Positions 29,247-37,583 of a stretch of 55,603 nt of DNA are shown here, piece by piece. Position 1 is the stretch's first letter. Each line of letters opens with the position of its first letter. Under the pieces are notes generated by a model that did not search any database, was not told the DNA's origin, and was given only the letters and a program-made list of their open reading frames with translations. Source of the stretch: Bacteroidales bacterium (GTDB lineage: Bacteria > Bacteroidota > Bacteroidia > Bacteroidales > GCA-2748055); the NCBI GenBank assembly GCA_021738565.1, contig JAIPBT010000026.1, positions 1 to 55,603 on the forward strand, read 5' to 3'. Made by a program: the position numbers and the translations under genes.

Positions 29247-29348
29247 TTTTCTAAGGTTTATCTGAAAGATGCAGGTTCGAACCAGATGGTTGCGTTCCGA
29301 CGCAACCCATTGCGTAAAATAATCATCCTCCTTATAAAACCTAAAAAA

Positions 29349-30095
29349 ATGAACATCATGATCAGTAGAATCGCTTTAATTGTAACCGGGCTTTTAACAT
29401 TGTCAATACTCTCCAGCGCGCAACAGGTTGACCATGTCATATTGAACAATGGTACCACGATCCGGGGCCAAATCACAGAAATGGAAACCGGGGGCATTGT
29501 AGTCATAAATGATCTGGCAGGCAATACCTGGGTCTACAAAATGTCAGAAGTAGATAAGGTGAAAAGAACGTACTATGAGCAGTCATCACCCATCCTGCCA
29601 GAACACAGGGGATGGGTAAACATGACATCAATAGGTTTTTTAGCCGGATCGCAGCAGAGTCAGTACATCGCACCGTTCAGTATGCAGACCTCTTTTGGAT
29701 ACAAATATATATCCGGTCTTTACACCGGGCTTTCAACAGGTATAGAATTCCTGAACATCAATCACATCCCAATTATGGCTGATCTGCAGTATACATTAAG
29801 AAACGAAGGGCTGATCAATCCCGTGACAATTTTAAAGGTTGGGTATACATTTCCGTCAGTGTCAAACAACGATTATTACGGAACGACAAACACATTCAAT
29901 GGAGGATTGTGTGCAGCAGCAGGAATGGGCCTGAAAATCAGGAAGGAAGAGAAATTTGCCTGGGACATCAGCATCCTCTACAGGTACATGCGTATCAACT
30001 ATTCTGAAGAATATGAATACCAGTCGACCAGCAACTCCTACCTGGATGTTTACAACCGCCTGGAACTCCGACTGGGTGTCTATTTAGGCATATAA
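29349..30095 (+). CDS. Exported beta-rich protein, outer-membrane-like
   Basis: From ATG 29349 the product is 248 residues with a clear signal peptide ending SILSSAQQ; an upstream in-frame start at 29286 would add a basic segment and is not favoured. After the signal, a small domain (VILNNGTTIRGQITEMETGG, then VYKMSEVDKVKR) looks like the short beta domain often found before barrel domains in Bacteroidota. The rest alternates polar and hydrophobic residues (LYTGLSTGIEFLNI, YLDVYNRLELRLGVYLGI), which fits a small outer-membrane barrel. The stop codon TAA (30093-30095) is the first three bases of an inverted-repeat element, so the true C-terminus may have been altered by its insertion. Confidence 0.65.
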   Translation: MNIMISRIALIVTGLLTLSILSSAQQVDHVILNNGTTIRGQITEMETGGIVVINDLAGNTWVYKMSEVDKVKRTYYEQSSPILPEHRGWVNMTSIGFLAGSQQSQYIAPFSMQTSFGYKYISGLYTGLSTGIEFLNINHIPIMADLQYTLRNEGLINPVTILKVGYTFPSVSNNDYYGTTNTFNGGLCAAAGMGLKIRKEEKFAWDISILYRYMRINYSEEYEYQSTSNSYLDVYNRLELRLGVYLGI

Positions 30096-30245
30096 TTAGT
30101 GTCTGTCCATAATGTCCGATATCTGCGTTGCTGCAAAAATTTTAAATCCTCGAATACGTTAGTATACTGCGGTTTAAAATTTTTACGCGCCTTGATCTCG
30201 AACATTATGATCCAGCCACCGGACTTTATTTACAGGCCCTAATTA
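30093..30245. repeat. Complete 153-bp inverted-repeat element, ends A and B
   Basis: End A at the left reads TAATTAGTGTCTGTCCATAA. End B, read from the right on the other strand, is TAATTAGGGCCTGTAAATAA. The interior forms a long imperfect hairpin whose arms include AAAAATTTTAAA (about 30135-30146) and TTTAAAATTTTT (about 30173-30184) around GTATACT-type loop sequence, with ATAATGT near the base of both arms. No coding capacity. The left end supplies the stop codon of the preceding gene. Confidence 0.65.
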
Positions 30246-30282
30246 GTGCCTGCCCATAATGTCCGATATCTGCGTTGCTGCA
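30240..30282. repeat. Second end-A copy, directly adjoining
   Basis: TAATTAGTGCCTGCCCATAA followed by TGTCCGATATCTGCGTTGCT repeats the first 43 bases of the preceding element with a few substitutions. The two share the palindrome TAATTA at 30240-30245. No end B follows, so this copy is truncated before the TPR gene. Confidence 0.6.
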
Positions 30283-30354
30283 CAATATTATAAGAGTTTG
30301 CTGGTATTCTTCCTCTGAAAAACAAACTGCCTGCGGATATTAAAAGCTTATTTT

Positions 30355-30362
30355 TATCTTTG
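30355..30362 (+). promoter_or_regulatory. -7 element of the TPR/ComA-like operon
   Basis: TATCTTTG matches TAnnTTTG exactly, 22 bases before the ATG at 30385. It lies just right of the truncated repeat. No -33 match. Confidence 0.5.
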
Positions 30363-30384
30363 TGCGAGCAAACGATGACTTTTA

Positions 30385-31791
30385 ATGAGTGATAAAAACG
30401 AGCCGGTTTTCGAGAGTGAGGAGTTTTTGCTGTTGTTGCAGAAATACGAGCGGATGAAGAACAGTGATTCAATGACTTTCTTTGATGTGGAGGAATTTGA
30501 ACAGATCATTGACTTTTATCTTGACGACTTTCAATATGAAAAGGCAGGTGAAGCTGCTGAGATCGGCGCCAGGCAGCATCCGGCATCGGTTGAAATAAAA
30601 TACAAGGTCGTTCATGTTTTCCTGGAACAGGCAATGGGTAAGAAAGCATTGGAGAAATTGGAAAATATACCTTCCTGGGAGCATTCAAATTCAGAATACC
30701 ATTACCTGAAAGGGACGGCGCTTTGCCTTACCGGGAGAACACAGGATGCTGAGAAAAGCTTTGACAAAGGACTTTCCCTGGCATCCGAGGATAAATTTGA
30801 AGCCCTGCTAAATATCAGTATTGCATTTGAAAATGCCCGGCATTACCAACTCGCCATTAAATACCTTGAACAGGCAAAGAGCCTCAATCCTGAATTCTTA
30901 TCCGTACTCTACGACCTGGGATATTTCTATGAACGTCTTGATAAATTTGATAAAAGCATAGATTATTATCAAAAATACCTGGATATCGATCCGTTCTCTG
31001 AGAATGTCTGGTATAACCTCGGTGTGGTTTATCACAAACTCGATATGACGGAAGAAGCAATAGATGCTTATGATTATTCCATTGCGTTGAATGCCGATTA
31101 CGCTTCGGCCTATTTTAACAAGGCAAATACCCATGCTGCAAAATCAGAATTCCTTAAAGCAATAGATACCATAAAAGATTTTCTTGAGGTAGAACCGGAC
31201 AATACACAGGCATTGGCTTTTCTCGGGGAATTTTATGAAAACGCTTACCAGTACCATAAATCCCTTGAATCTTATAAAAGAATCATAGAGATAGACAATA
31301 CCAATACCGAGGGGTGGTTCGGTGCTGGGATGATACTTTTCCAACTCAACAAATTTACCGAAGCAACCATTTACCTGCTGAAAGCACTCGAATTTGACGG
31401 AAAGAACGTCGATTTCTGGATCAACCTGGGATACATCTATGAAGAGGAAGGCAAACTTGAAGAGGCGGAAAAATGCTTCAAACAGGTTATATTGCTCGAC
31501 AAAAGTGATTATGAGGGATGGATGTCCCTGATCGGAGTTCAGATCAGGATCCGCGAATACAAAATTGCACTTGGTCACGTCAATGATGCCCTGGATCAAT
31601 TTCCGGATGATGAGCGCTTAATGATAAAATCAGCCGCATGTCATTTTTTACTTGGCAACGAGAAAAACGGACTTAAAAACCTTAAAAAAGTATTAATTAG
31701 CGACCCATCTGTGGTGGATGAATTAGAAGCAAGCTATGATGTCAAATTGTGGTCACCAGCCATACACAACCTTGTAAAAAAACACAAATAA
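30385..31791 (+). CDS. Tetratricopeptide-repeat protein
   Basis: A 468-residue cytoplasmic protein made almost wholly of TPR units. From about residue 100 on, successive 34-residue helical pairs are visible, such as SVLYDLGYFYERLDKFDKSI, NVWYNLGVVYHKLDMTEEAI, YASAYFNKANTHAAKSEFLK and DFWINLGYIYEEEGKLEEAE. No signal peptide, kinase or transferase domain is present. Such proteins act as scaffolds for complexes, and no partner can be deduced. It is seven bases upstream of the phosphosulfolactate synthase gene, so the two are probably cotranscribed. Confidence 0.88.
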   Translation: MSDKNEPVFESEEFLLLLQKYERMKNSDSMTFFDVEEFEQIIDFYLDDFQYEKAGEAAEIGARQHPASVEIKYKVVHVFLEQAMGKKALEKLENIPSWEHSNSEYHYLKGTALCLTGRTQDAEKSFDKGLSLASEDKFEALLNISIAFENARHYQLAIKYLEQAKSLNPEFLSVLYDLGYFYERLDKFDKSIDYYQKYLDIDPFSENVWYNLGVVYHKLDMTEEAIDAYDYSIALNADYASAYFNKANTHAAKSEFLKAIDTIKDFLEVEPDNTQALAFLGEFYENAYQYHKSLESYKRIIEIDNTNTEGWFGAGMILFQLNKFTEATIYLLKALEFDGKNVDFWINLGYIYEEEGKLEEAEKCFKQVILLDKSDYEGWMSLIGVQIRIREYKIALGHVNDALDQFPDDERLMIKSAACHFLLGNEKNGLKNLKKVLISDPSVVDELEASYDVKLWSPAIHNLVKKHK

Positions 31792-31798
31792 AGAAGCT

Positions 31799-32581
31799 AT
31801 GAATTTCGATTTGCCTTTTATTCCTGAAAGATCTGTCAAACCCCGTGAAGAAGGGATTACTATGATGATGGACAAAGGGATGGGATTGAGCGAAACTGAA
31901 AGTTTTGCTGAATCCGCTGCTGAATTCACCGACCTGATAAAATTCGGATTCGGTACTGCTTTGGTAACAAAACACCTGCCTGAAAAGATAAAAATATACA
32001 GGGAAGCGGGAATTGAACCCTATTTTGGAGGCACCCTATTTGAAATGTTTGCTGTCAGAAACATCGTGGATGAATACATGAGATTGTTAGATAAATTTGG
32101 CATCGAAACAGTGGAGATATCGGATGGATCCATGAAAATGGATCCGCTGGAAAAAGTGCGGATCATAAAGCAATTCGCGTCACGCAAACGTGTTCTTTCC
32201 GAAGTCGGAACAAAAGTCAAAGGCGTGGAAATACCCAACGAAGACTGGGTTTTGCACATGAAAACCGAACTGGAGGCCGGTGCCTGGAAAGTAATAGCCG
32301 AAGCGAGGGAATCGGGCACAATAGGTATTTACAACCCGGATGGGTCTGCCAACAGGGAACTTATTGATGCCATCATGAAGGAGATATCCGTGGAGGATGT
32401 CTTGTGGGAAGCTCCTGTTAAGGCCCAGCAGGTGATGTTCATAAAACTCATCGGGCAAAATGTAAACCTCGGCAATATTGCTCCCAACGAAGTTGTTTCG
32501 CTTGAAGCCCTTCGTCGCGGGATGCGGGGAGATACATTTTTTGATTTTCTTCCGGATGAATACCAGGATAAAAAGCTATAA
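31799..32581 (+). CDS. comA: Phosphosulfolactate synthase homologue
   Basis: A 260-residue protein of the ComA family, which adds sulfite to phosphoenolpyruvate to give phosphosulfolactate, the first step of coenzyme M synthesis in methanogens. Family features include REEGITMMMDKGMGL, DLIKFGFGTALV, FGGTLFEMFAVRN, IEVSDGS-like VEISDGSMKM, RVLSEVGTK and GAWKVIAEARESGTIGIY. Its length fits the family. No other coenzyme M genes are in the window. In Bacteroidota the product could feed sulfonates such as sulfolactate or the head groups of sulfonolipids; that is inference. It lies between a TPR gene and a DUF368 transporter gene. Confidence 0.87.
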   Translation: MNFDLPFIPERSVKPREEGITMMMDKGMGLSETESFAESAAEFTDLIKFGFGTALVTKHLPEKIKIYREAGIEPYFGGTLFEMFAVRNIVDEYMRLLDKFGIETVEISDGSMKMDPLEKVRIIKQFASRKRVLSEVGTKVKGVEIPNEDWVLHMKTELEAGAWKVIAEARESGTIGIYNPDGSANRELIDAIMKEISVEDVLWEAPVKAQQVMFIKLIGQNVNLGNIAPNEVVSLEALRRGMRGDTFFDFLPDEYQDKKL

Positions 32582-32601
32582 TACAGAAATTCAGCCTTCT
32601 T

Positions 32602-33531
32602 ATGAATAGAAAACCAGGCCAGTTCCTTCTCATCCTCCTGAAAGGGATGGGAATGGGCGCTGCAGATGTTGTCCCGGGTGTGTCCGGAGGAACAATCGCA
32701 TTTATTACAGGCATTTACGAGGAATTGATACATTCGATAAAATCAATTGACCTTGAAGCCCTGAAATTGTTCTTCACCGGCAAATGGAAATCATTCTGGA
32801 AGCATATAAACGGAAGCTTTTTACTGTCTGTGTTTGCAGGAATTTTCATATCTGTAGTTTCTCTGGCACACCTGCTGGAGTATTTGTTGGATGCCCATCC
32901 GATACTTATTTGGTCTTTCTTCTTTGGGCTGATCCTTGTTTCATCCGTGATCGTGGCAAGAAGGATCACGAGCTGGGATTATACCAGGGTTGTAATGCTG
33001 ATGACAGGCGTGGCAGCAGCATTCTACATTACGAGTGTCACACCTGCTGAGACAAGCACAGCCTGGTGGTTTGTTGTGGCCTCTGGCATACTGGCCAGTT
33101 GCGCAATGATCCTGCCCGGCATATCCGGAAGTTTTATATTGCTGCTGCTCGGTAAATATGAATTCGCCCTGGATGCGGTCAGCTCAATAGATATAGGTGC
33201 GATCCTTTTACTGGGGGCCGGCGCTGTTATTGGACTTTTGAGTCTTTCCAAACTGCTTTCCTGGCTTTTTAGAAAATACCACGATATTACCGTTGCAATC
33301 CTTGCAGGTTTTATGATCGGATCACTTAACAAGATATGGCCATGGAAAGAGACCATTGAGACAGCTGTGATCGATGGCGTTGATAAACCATTGATACAGA
33401 AAAATATCCTCCCTTCATTGAGTAATCCCGATGATAAGCTGATCTGGGCTGTAATTGCAATATTAACCGGTATCGGCGTGATCCTGGCGATAGATGTTTT
33501 GTTCCCGCGAAAAAAAAGTAACAGTGCATAA
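32602..33531 (+). CDS. DUF368 polyprenyl-phosphate transporter-like membrane protein
   Basis: A 309-residue membrane protein with about eight or nine hydrophobic segments. The N-terminal signature GMGMGAADVVPGVSGGTIAF and the internal repeat SCAMILPGISGSFILLLLGK show the duplicated hairpin of DUF368. Members of this family (PopT-like) recycle undecaprenyl phosphate across the inner membrane for envelope polymer synthesis. Length is typical. It starts 20 bases after the ComA-like gene and 141 bases before aroE, so it is probably part of the same run. Assignment to lipid-carrier transport rests on the family. Confidence 0.88.
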   Translation: MNRKPGQFLLILLKGMGMGAADVVPGVSGGTIAFITGIYEELIHSIKSIDLEALKLFFTGKWKSFWKHINGSFLLSVFAGIFISVVSLAHLLEYLLDAHPILIWSFFFGLILVSSVIVARRITSWDYTRVVMLMTGVAAAFYITSVTPAETSTAWWFVVASGILASCAMILPGISGSFILLLLGKYEFALDAVSSIDIGAILLLGAGAVIGLLSLSKLLSWLFRKYHDITVAILAGFMIGSLNKIWPWKETIETAVIDGVDKPLIQKNILPSLSNPDDKLIWAVIAILTGIGVILAIDVLFPRKKSNSA

Positions 33532-33672
33532 TCCTTTCCTGCCCGGATGAATGATGCAAATAATGAATCAACAAACCGGTATTGAAGATTGTGACGACCC
33601 CATTTCCATGACCGGTTTCTTTTCTGATAAAAGTTTCGCATATTTACCAACTTAACTTAATGCCATCTCAAA

Positions 33673-34419
33673 ATGAGGAAATTTGGATTAATTGGCTATC
33701 CACTGGAACATTCCTTCTCCAAAAGTTATTTTAAAGGAAAATTCGAAAAAGAAAATATCGGCGATGCAGTGTATGAGAATTATCCCATCAGTGATCCCTC
33801 AGAATTCGACGCGCTGTACCGCAATGATCCTGAGTTGTGCGGATTGAACGTAACCATTCCATACAAGGAAAGCATCATCAAATACCTTGATGTACTCAGT
33901 GAAGATGCCAGGAACATTGGCGCTGTAAATACCATCTGCCTCTGCAGGAAAACCGGGAAGCTGGTGAAGGTGGGGCACAACACAGATTTTATTGGTTTTA
34001 GAAAATCCCTTGAGGAGCGCCTGGTTGAAAAACCTGAAAAGGCGCTGGTGCTTGGAACCGGGGGATCATCGCGTGCGGTGAGTTATGTACTGCAGAAAAT
34101 GGGCGCGGAAGTGATAAAGGTCTCCTCTTCGGGAAAACAGGATTCAATTTCTTACCAGGAGGTCACACGCGAACTGGTCCGGAGTGCAAAGCTGATAGTA
34201 AATACCACACCGCTTGGAATGCATCCTGATACCGCTGCGTATCCTGATATTCCATATGATGCAATAACCGGGAAACACCTTCTGTTCGACCTTGTTTATA
34301 ATCCTGAATTGACCCAATTCCTGCGGGTGGGAAAGGAGAAGGGAGCCGCAACCGTGAATGGCTATGACATGCTGGTATACCAGGCCGAGGGATCCTGGGA
34401 GATATGGAACAGGAAATAA
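33673..34419 (+). CDS. aroE: Shikimate dehydrogenase
   Basis: AroE reduces 3-dehydroshikimate to shikimate with NADPH in aromatic amino-acid synthesis. The 248-residue protein has the substrate serines 14 and 16 (PLEHSFSKSYF), the catalytic Lys65 (NVTIPYKESI) and Asp105 (GHNTDFIGF), the nucleotide loop LGTGGSSRAV and the C-terminal GYDMLVYQAEGSWEIW. It is slightly shorter than the E. coli enzyme, as is common in Bacteroidota. The thioesterase gene starts four bases after its stop. Confidence 0.96.
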   Translation: MRKFGLIGYPLEHSFSKSYFKGKFEKENIGDAVYENYPISDPSEFDALYRNDPELCGLNVTIPYKESIIKYLDVLSEDARNIGAVNTICLCRKTGKLVKVGHNTDFIGFRKSLEERLVEKPEKALVLGTGGSSRAVSYVLQKMGAEVIKVSSSGKQDSISYQEVTRELVRSAKLIVNTTPLGMHPDTAAYPDIPYDAITGKHLLFDLVYNPELTQFLRVGKEKGAATVNGYDMLVYQAEGSWEIWNRK

Positions 34420-34423
34420 AACA

Positions 34424-35158
34424 ATGAAGAACACACTATTCAGAGAATTTAGGGTTTCTTCCTTCGATATAAATTCAAAAGGCAAAGCGCGGCTTACGGC
34501 AATTGCAAATTTTCTGCAGGAAACTGCCTACCAGCATGCCGATGCGCTCGGACTGGGATACAGGCACCTCGCAGCGGATGGACATGCTTGGGTCCTTTCA
34601 AGATTGAAGATACAGGTTCTTAAGTATCCGGATTGGGATGATACCATCACCGTGGAAACCTGGCCAAGGGGAATTGAAAAATTATTTGCACTCAGGGATT
34701 TCCGCCTTTTCCTCGGGGACCAGGAACCGGTCGTTAAAGCATCAACATGCTGGCTAATGGTGAATTACAATTCCCTGCGCCCGGTAAGACTGGACACGAA
34801 TTTCATCAGTATCAAAACCAGGACCGACCGTGCGCTTGAGGAACCTGCCTCCAGGATCGTGCTTCCTGATGAAATGCAACAATGCAATGCACACATTGTA
34901 AGGTACTCTGATCTCGATGTGGTCGGACATGTAAACAATGTAAAATTTATTGAGTGGTGCATCGATACACTCGATCTTGAACGATTGCTCGGGAATGGAA
35001 TAGCTCTGTTTGAGATCAACTATACCAATGAAGCCAGGGCAGGGGATGAAATTGAAATTCTTTGTTCCGATCAAAAGCAGAATAACGTTTTTATTGCAGG
35101 AAGGCACAGGGAAGACGGACGTGAATGTTTCAGGTCAGGAATTACATACTTCAAATAA
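34424..35158 (+). CDS. Acyl-ACP thioesterase
   Basis: A 244-residue enzyme of the FatA/FatB-like family that releases fatty acids from acyl carrier protein. It shows a double hot-dog layout: first domain with FREFRVSSFDINSKGKARL, NFLQETAYQHADALGLG and TVETWPRGIEKLFALRDFRL, second domain with RYSDLDVVGHVNNVKFIEW, which carries the Asp/His/Asn catalytic pattern. ATG 34424 is preferred; an upstream in-frame ATG at 34358 lies inside aroE and gives an unrelated lead. It follows aroE by four bases and ends the run. Confidence 0.9.
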   Translation: MKNTLFREFRVSSFDINSKGKARLTAIANFLQETAYQHADALGLGYRHLAADGHAWVLSRLKIQVLKYPDWDDTITVETWPRGIEKLFALRDFRLFLGDQEPVVKASTCWLMVNYNSLRPVRLDTNFISIKTRTDRALEEPASRIVLPDEMQQCNAHIVRYSDLDVVGHVNNVKFIEWCIDTLDLERLLGNGIALFEINYTNEARAGDEIEILCSDQKQNNVFIAGRHREDGRECFRSGITYFK

Positions 35159-35233
35159 ATTCTGCTCCCTTTTTATTATAAAACCTGTAACCTCTAACTC
35201 CGGTGCAGTTTCTGCAAATTTATACTGCAACCA

Positions 35234-35941
35234 CTAAAAACTTCCAAACAGGGCATGCTCCCTTGTGTCGCAATACAAAAATGAAAACACATTGAAGTAG
35301 ATCCTGCTGGTCTCAAGCTTTCTTTCCAGGTGAAGGATTGGAGTGGAAGGATCAACATCAAGATGGTTTTGGACTGTAGTTGAGGCATGAATGGCTTTGA
35401 TGTTTTGCTCCCCGCCGGTGATCTTAATGTGATATACTTCCCTCAATAAATTGAACAACGAATGATTGTCAAGCTTTCGCCGTGTAAACCTCGGAAGGTT
35501 CATGTTGGGAAGGTAAGAGATGTCGTAAAAAATTGGCTGGCCATTAACCAGGCGCACCCGCTCAAAATAGATGCAACCACTTTCTCTCTCCGGTTTTGTC
35601 AGTCCAAATGGAAAATCTGCCGGCCATCGCTTTACAACAGGCTTTACAACCACCCTTGTAACCAGGTTTTCCCTGCCGATGACCGATGTTGTTCCGGCGA
35701 TCGAAAGGATCCCAATGCCCCTGGGTTTCGACTGCACCAGACTGCCCAGTCCCTGCCTCCTTTTTATAAAACCTTCATTGGTAAGCATATCCAGTGCTTT
35801 CCGAACAGTGGGCCTGGTAACATTGTGAACAATGCAAAGTTCATTTTCCGATGGAAGGATGTCTCCCTCTGAATAGACTCCCTGTTCTATATGCTTCCGA
35901 AGGGATTCATAAACCAGCCGGTATTGAGGCGTTGCATTCAT
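35234..35941 (-). CDS. GntR-family regulator with UTRA ligand domain
   Basis: A 235-residue regulator. Residues about 5-70 form the winged helix of the HutC/GntR type (YRLVYESLRKHIEQGVYSEG, LPSENELCIVHNVTRPTVRK, EGFIKRRQGLGSLV). The rest is a UTRA-type effector domain (YFERVRLVNGQPIFYDISYL, HSLFNLLREVYHIKITGGEQ). UTRA proteins often bind sugar phosphates or related small molecules. It is divergent from the E2-E1 dehydrogenase operon, with 282 bases between them. That spacer holds several inverted repeats, so this regulator probably controls the dehydrogenase and itself. The effector is unknown. Confidence 0.9.
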   Translation of the reverse strand: MNATPQYRLVYESLRKHIEQGVYSEGDILPSENELCIVHNVTRPTVRKALDMLTNEGFIKRRQGLGSLVQSKPRGIGILSIAGTTSVIGRENLVTRVVVKPVVKRWPADFPFGLTKPERESGCIYFERVRLVNGQPIFYDISYLPNMNLPRFTRRKLDNHSLFNLLREVYHIKITGGEQNIKAIHASTTVQNHLDVDPSTPILHLERKLETSRIYFNVFSFLYCDTREHALFGSF

Positions 35942-35972
35942 TGTTGCTGTAAAATATTACTGAAATTATGTA

Positions 35973-35993
35973 TGCATCCATAAAAATGATGCA
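35973..35993. promoter_or_regulatory. Operator-like site 1, TGCATC-N9-GATGCA
   Basis: Perfect 6-bp arms separated by nine bases, 32 bases upstream of the GntR start. The same arrangement recurs at 36091. Confidence 0.5.
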
Positions 35994-36064
35994 AAAACAA
36001 CTGTCTCAAAGGCTACAGGAAACAGCCAGAACAGTAAAATTCCGTTCAAATGTAGAAAGAATTA

Positions 36065-36077
36065 TTGTTAATAACAA
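36065..36077. promoter_or_regulatory. Inverted repeat TTGTTA-A-TAACAA
   Basis: Perfect 6-bp arms with one central base, between the two TGCATC sites. It may be another regulator site or A+T-rich chance. Confidence 0.3.
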
Positions 36078-36090
36078 GTAATGATAAATA

Positions 36091-36111
36091 TGCATCACTC
36101 ATAATGATGTA
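36091..36111. promoter_or_regulatory. Operator-like site 2, TGCATC-N9-GATGTA
   Basis: Same layout as the site at 35973 with one substitution in the right arm. The pair suggests cooperative binding of one dimeric regulator between the divergent genes. Confidence 0.5.
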
Positions 36112-36173
36112 GTATTATCTATAATATTGATAATCAACATATAAAATTGATTAATAAAAATATTCATTAATTC

Positions 36174-36206
36174 ACTTGTATTTACAAGTTATATCATATA
36201 CTTTTG
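36174..36206 (+). promoter_or_regulatory. Promoter and operator of the E2-E1 dehydrogenase operon
   Basis: TTG (36176-36178), a 20-base spacer and TACTTTTG (36199-36206) match the Bacteroidota promoter pattern, 18 bases before the E2 ATG. The inverted repeat ACTTGTA-TT-TACAAGT (36174-36189) covers the -33 element and is a plausible GntR-type operator. Confidence 0.65.
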
Positions 36207-36223
36207 TGTAAAAATATACTGAC

Positions 36224-37546
36224 ATGGCAACTCCTGTTCTTTTACCCAGGCAGGGACAATCGGTAGAATCCTGTATCATTACCCGGTTTTATGTGAAACC
36301 GGGTGATCAGGTTTCCATTGATGCCCCGCTGTTTGCATATGAGACCGACAAAGCCTCCTTTGAAGAGACGGCAAAAGAGGAGGGAACCATTCTTACCTGG
36401 TTTTTTGAAGAAGGCGACGAGGTGCCGGTGCTCACAAATGTTGGAGTGATCGGTAAAGCGGGTGAATCTTACGAAGAATTCAGACCTGAAATTACTGATG
36501 ATGGTGGTGAAAAAGAAAGCCCATCTCAACCAGGAGATGCCAAACAGGACCATGCGGAGCCTGAATCGGAGCAACCAACCCGGGAGCCTGTCAGGGAAGG
36601 ATCAACAAAAATATTTATATCTCCACGGGCCAGAAACCTGGCGGCAAAAGCCGGGACCGATATTCATCAAATCAAGGGCAGCGGTCCGGGGGGAAGAATC
36701 ATTGAAGCAGACGTAAGAAAATCGATGGAACAGCAGCCTGTCATGTTAAATCCTTCGGATGGAAAACCATTGACAGCATCTAAAGAAACAGGGTCTTCAA
36801 ACCAGGCTGCCTACGCATACCCTGACCCTTCAAATGTTGTTTATGACAACGATTCAAAAATTGTTCCTTTAACAAATATCCGCAAACGCATTGCCAACGC
36901 CATGCACGTGTCACTGCAGAATTCAGCTCAGATCACGCACCACCTGTCGGCCGACGCCCGCAGGATACTGGAACTGCGCCGGCAGGTGAAAGCCGCGCAA
37001 AGGGAAGGTTATGAACACAACATTACCTTAAACGATATGGTATGTTCTGCAGTAATTCGTGTCCTCAAAAACCATCCTGCAGCAAATGCTCATTTCCTTG
37101 GAGAAAGTACCCGTGTTTTTAATAAGGTGCACCTCGGGTTCGCGGTAGATACTGAAAGGGGGCTTATGGTTCCCACTGTTAAAAATGCAGATGACCTCTC
37201 CATCGGGGGATTGTCGCATCAATTGAAAGCGTTGGCAGAGGCGAGCAGGACCGGCAATGTAAATCCGGACCTGCTTTCTGCCGCTGAAGCTTCATTTACT
37301 GTATCCAACCTCGGAAATTACGGGGTCGAAATGTTTACACCGGTCATTAATCTTCCGCAGGTGGCTATCCTGGGAGTTAATACCATACTTCCCCGGCCCA
37401 AAGACCTTGGAAATGGTACTTATGGATTTGTTCCACACATGGGTTTGAGCCTTACTTACGACCACAGGGCGCTTGATGGAGGAGAAGCAACCCGGTTTCT
37501 CAAAGACATTGCCACCGAAATTGAAAATCTGGAATTGAATATCTGA
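36224..37546 (+). CDS. 2-oxoacid dehydrogenase E2, dihydrolipoyl acyltransferase
   Basis: A 440-residue E2 core subunit that passes the acyl group from lipoate to CoA. It has one lipoyl domain with Lys43 (YETDKASFEE), an acidic Pro-rich linker, and a peripheral-subunit-binding domain near 128-168 (ISPRARNLAAKAGTDIHQIK). The catalytic domain carries TYDHRALDGGEATRFL near residue 411, containing the catalytic His. It is the first gene of the operon; the fused E1 follows after 37 bases. No E3 gene is nearby. Pyruvate is the likeliest substrate, but the acetoin or branched-chain version cannot be excluded. Confidence 0.93.
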   Translation: MATPVLLPRQGQSVESCIITRFYVKPGDQVSIDAPLFAYETDKASFEETAKEEGTILTWFFEEGDEVPVLTNVGVIGKAGESYEEFRPEITDDGGEKESPSQPGDAKQDHAEPESEQPTREPVREGSTKIFISPRARNLAAKAGTDIHQIKGSGPGGRIIEADVRKSMEQQPVMLNPSDGKPLTASKETGSSNQAAYAYPDPSNVVYDNDSKIVPLTNIRKRIANAMHVSLQNSAQITHHLSADARRILELRRQVKAAQREGYEHNITLNDMVCSAVIRVLKNHPAANAHFLGESTRVFNKVHLGFAVDTERGLMVPTVKNADDLSIGGLSHQLKALAEASRTGNVNPDLLSAAEASFTVSNLGNYGVEMFTPVINLPQVAILGVNTILPRPKDLGNGTYGFVPHMGLSLTYDHRALDGGEATRFLKDIATEIENLELNI

Positions 37547-37583
37547 ATAAGAAAAAATATCAAAATCACACAAAAACCTTACC

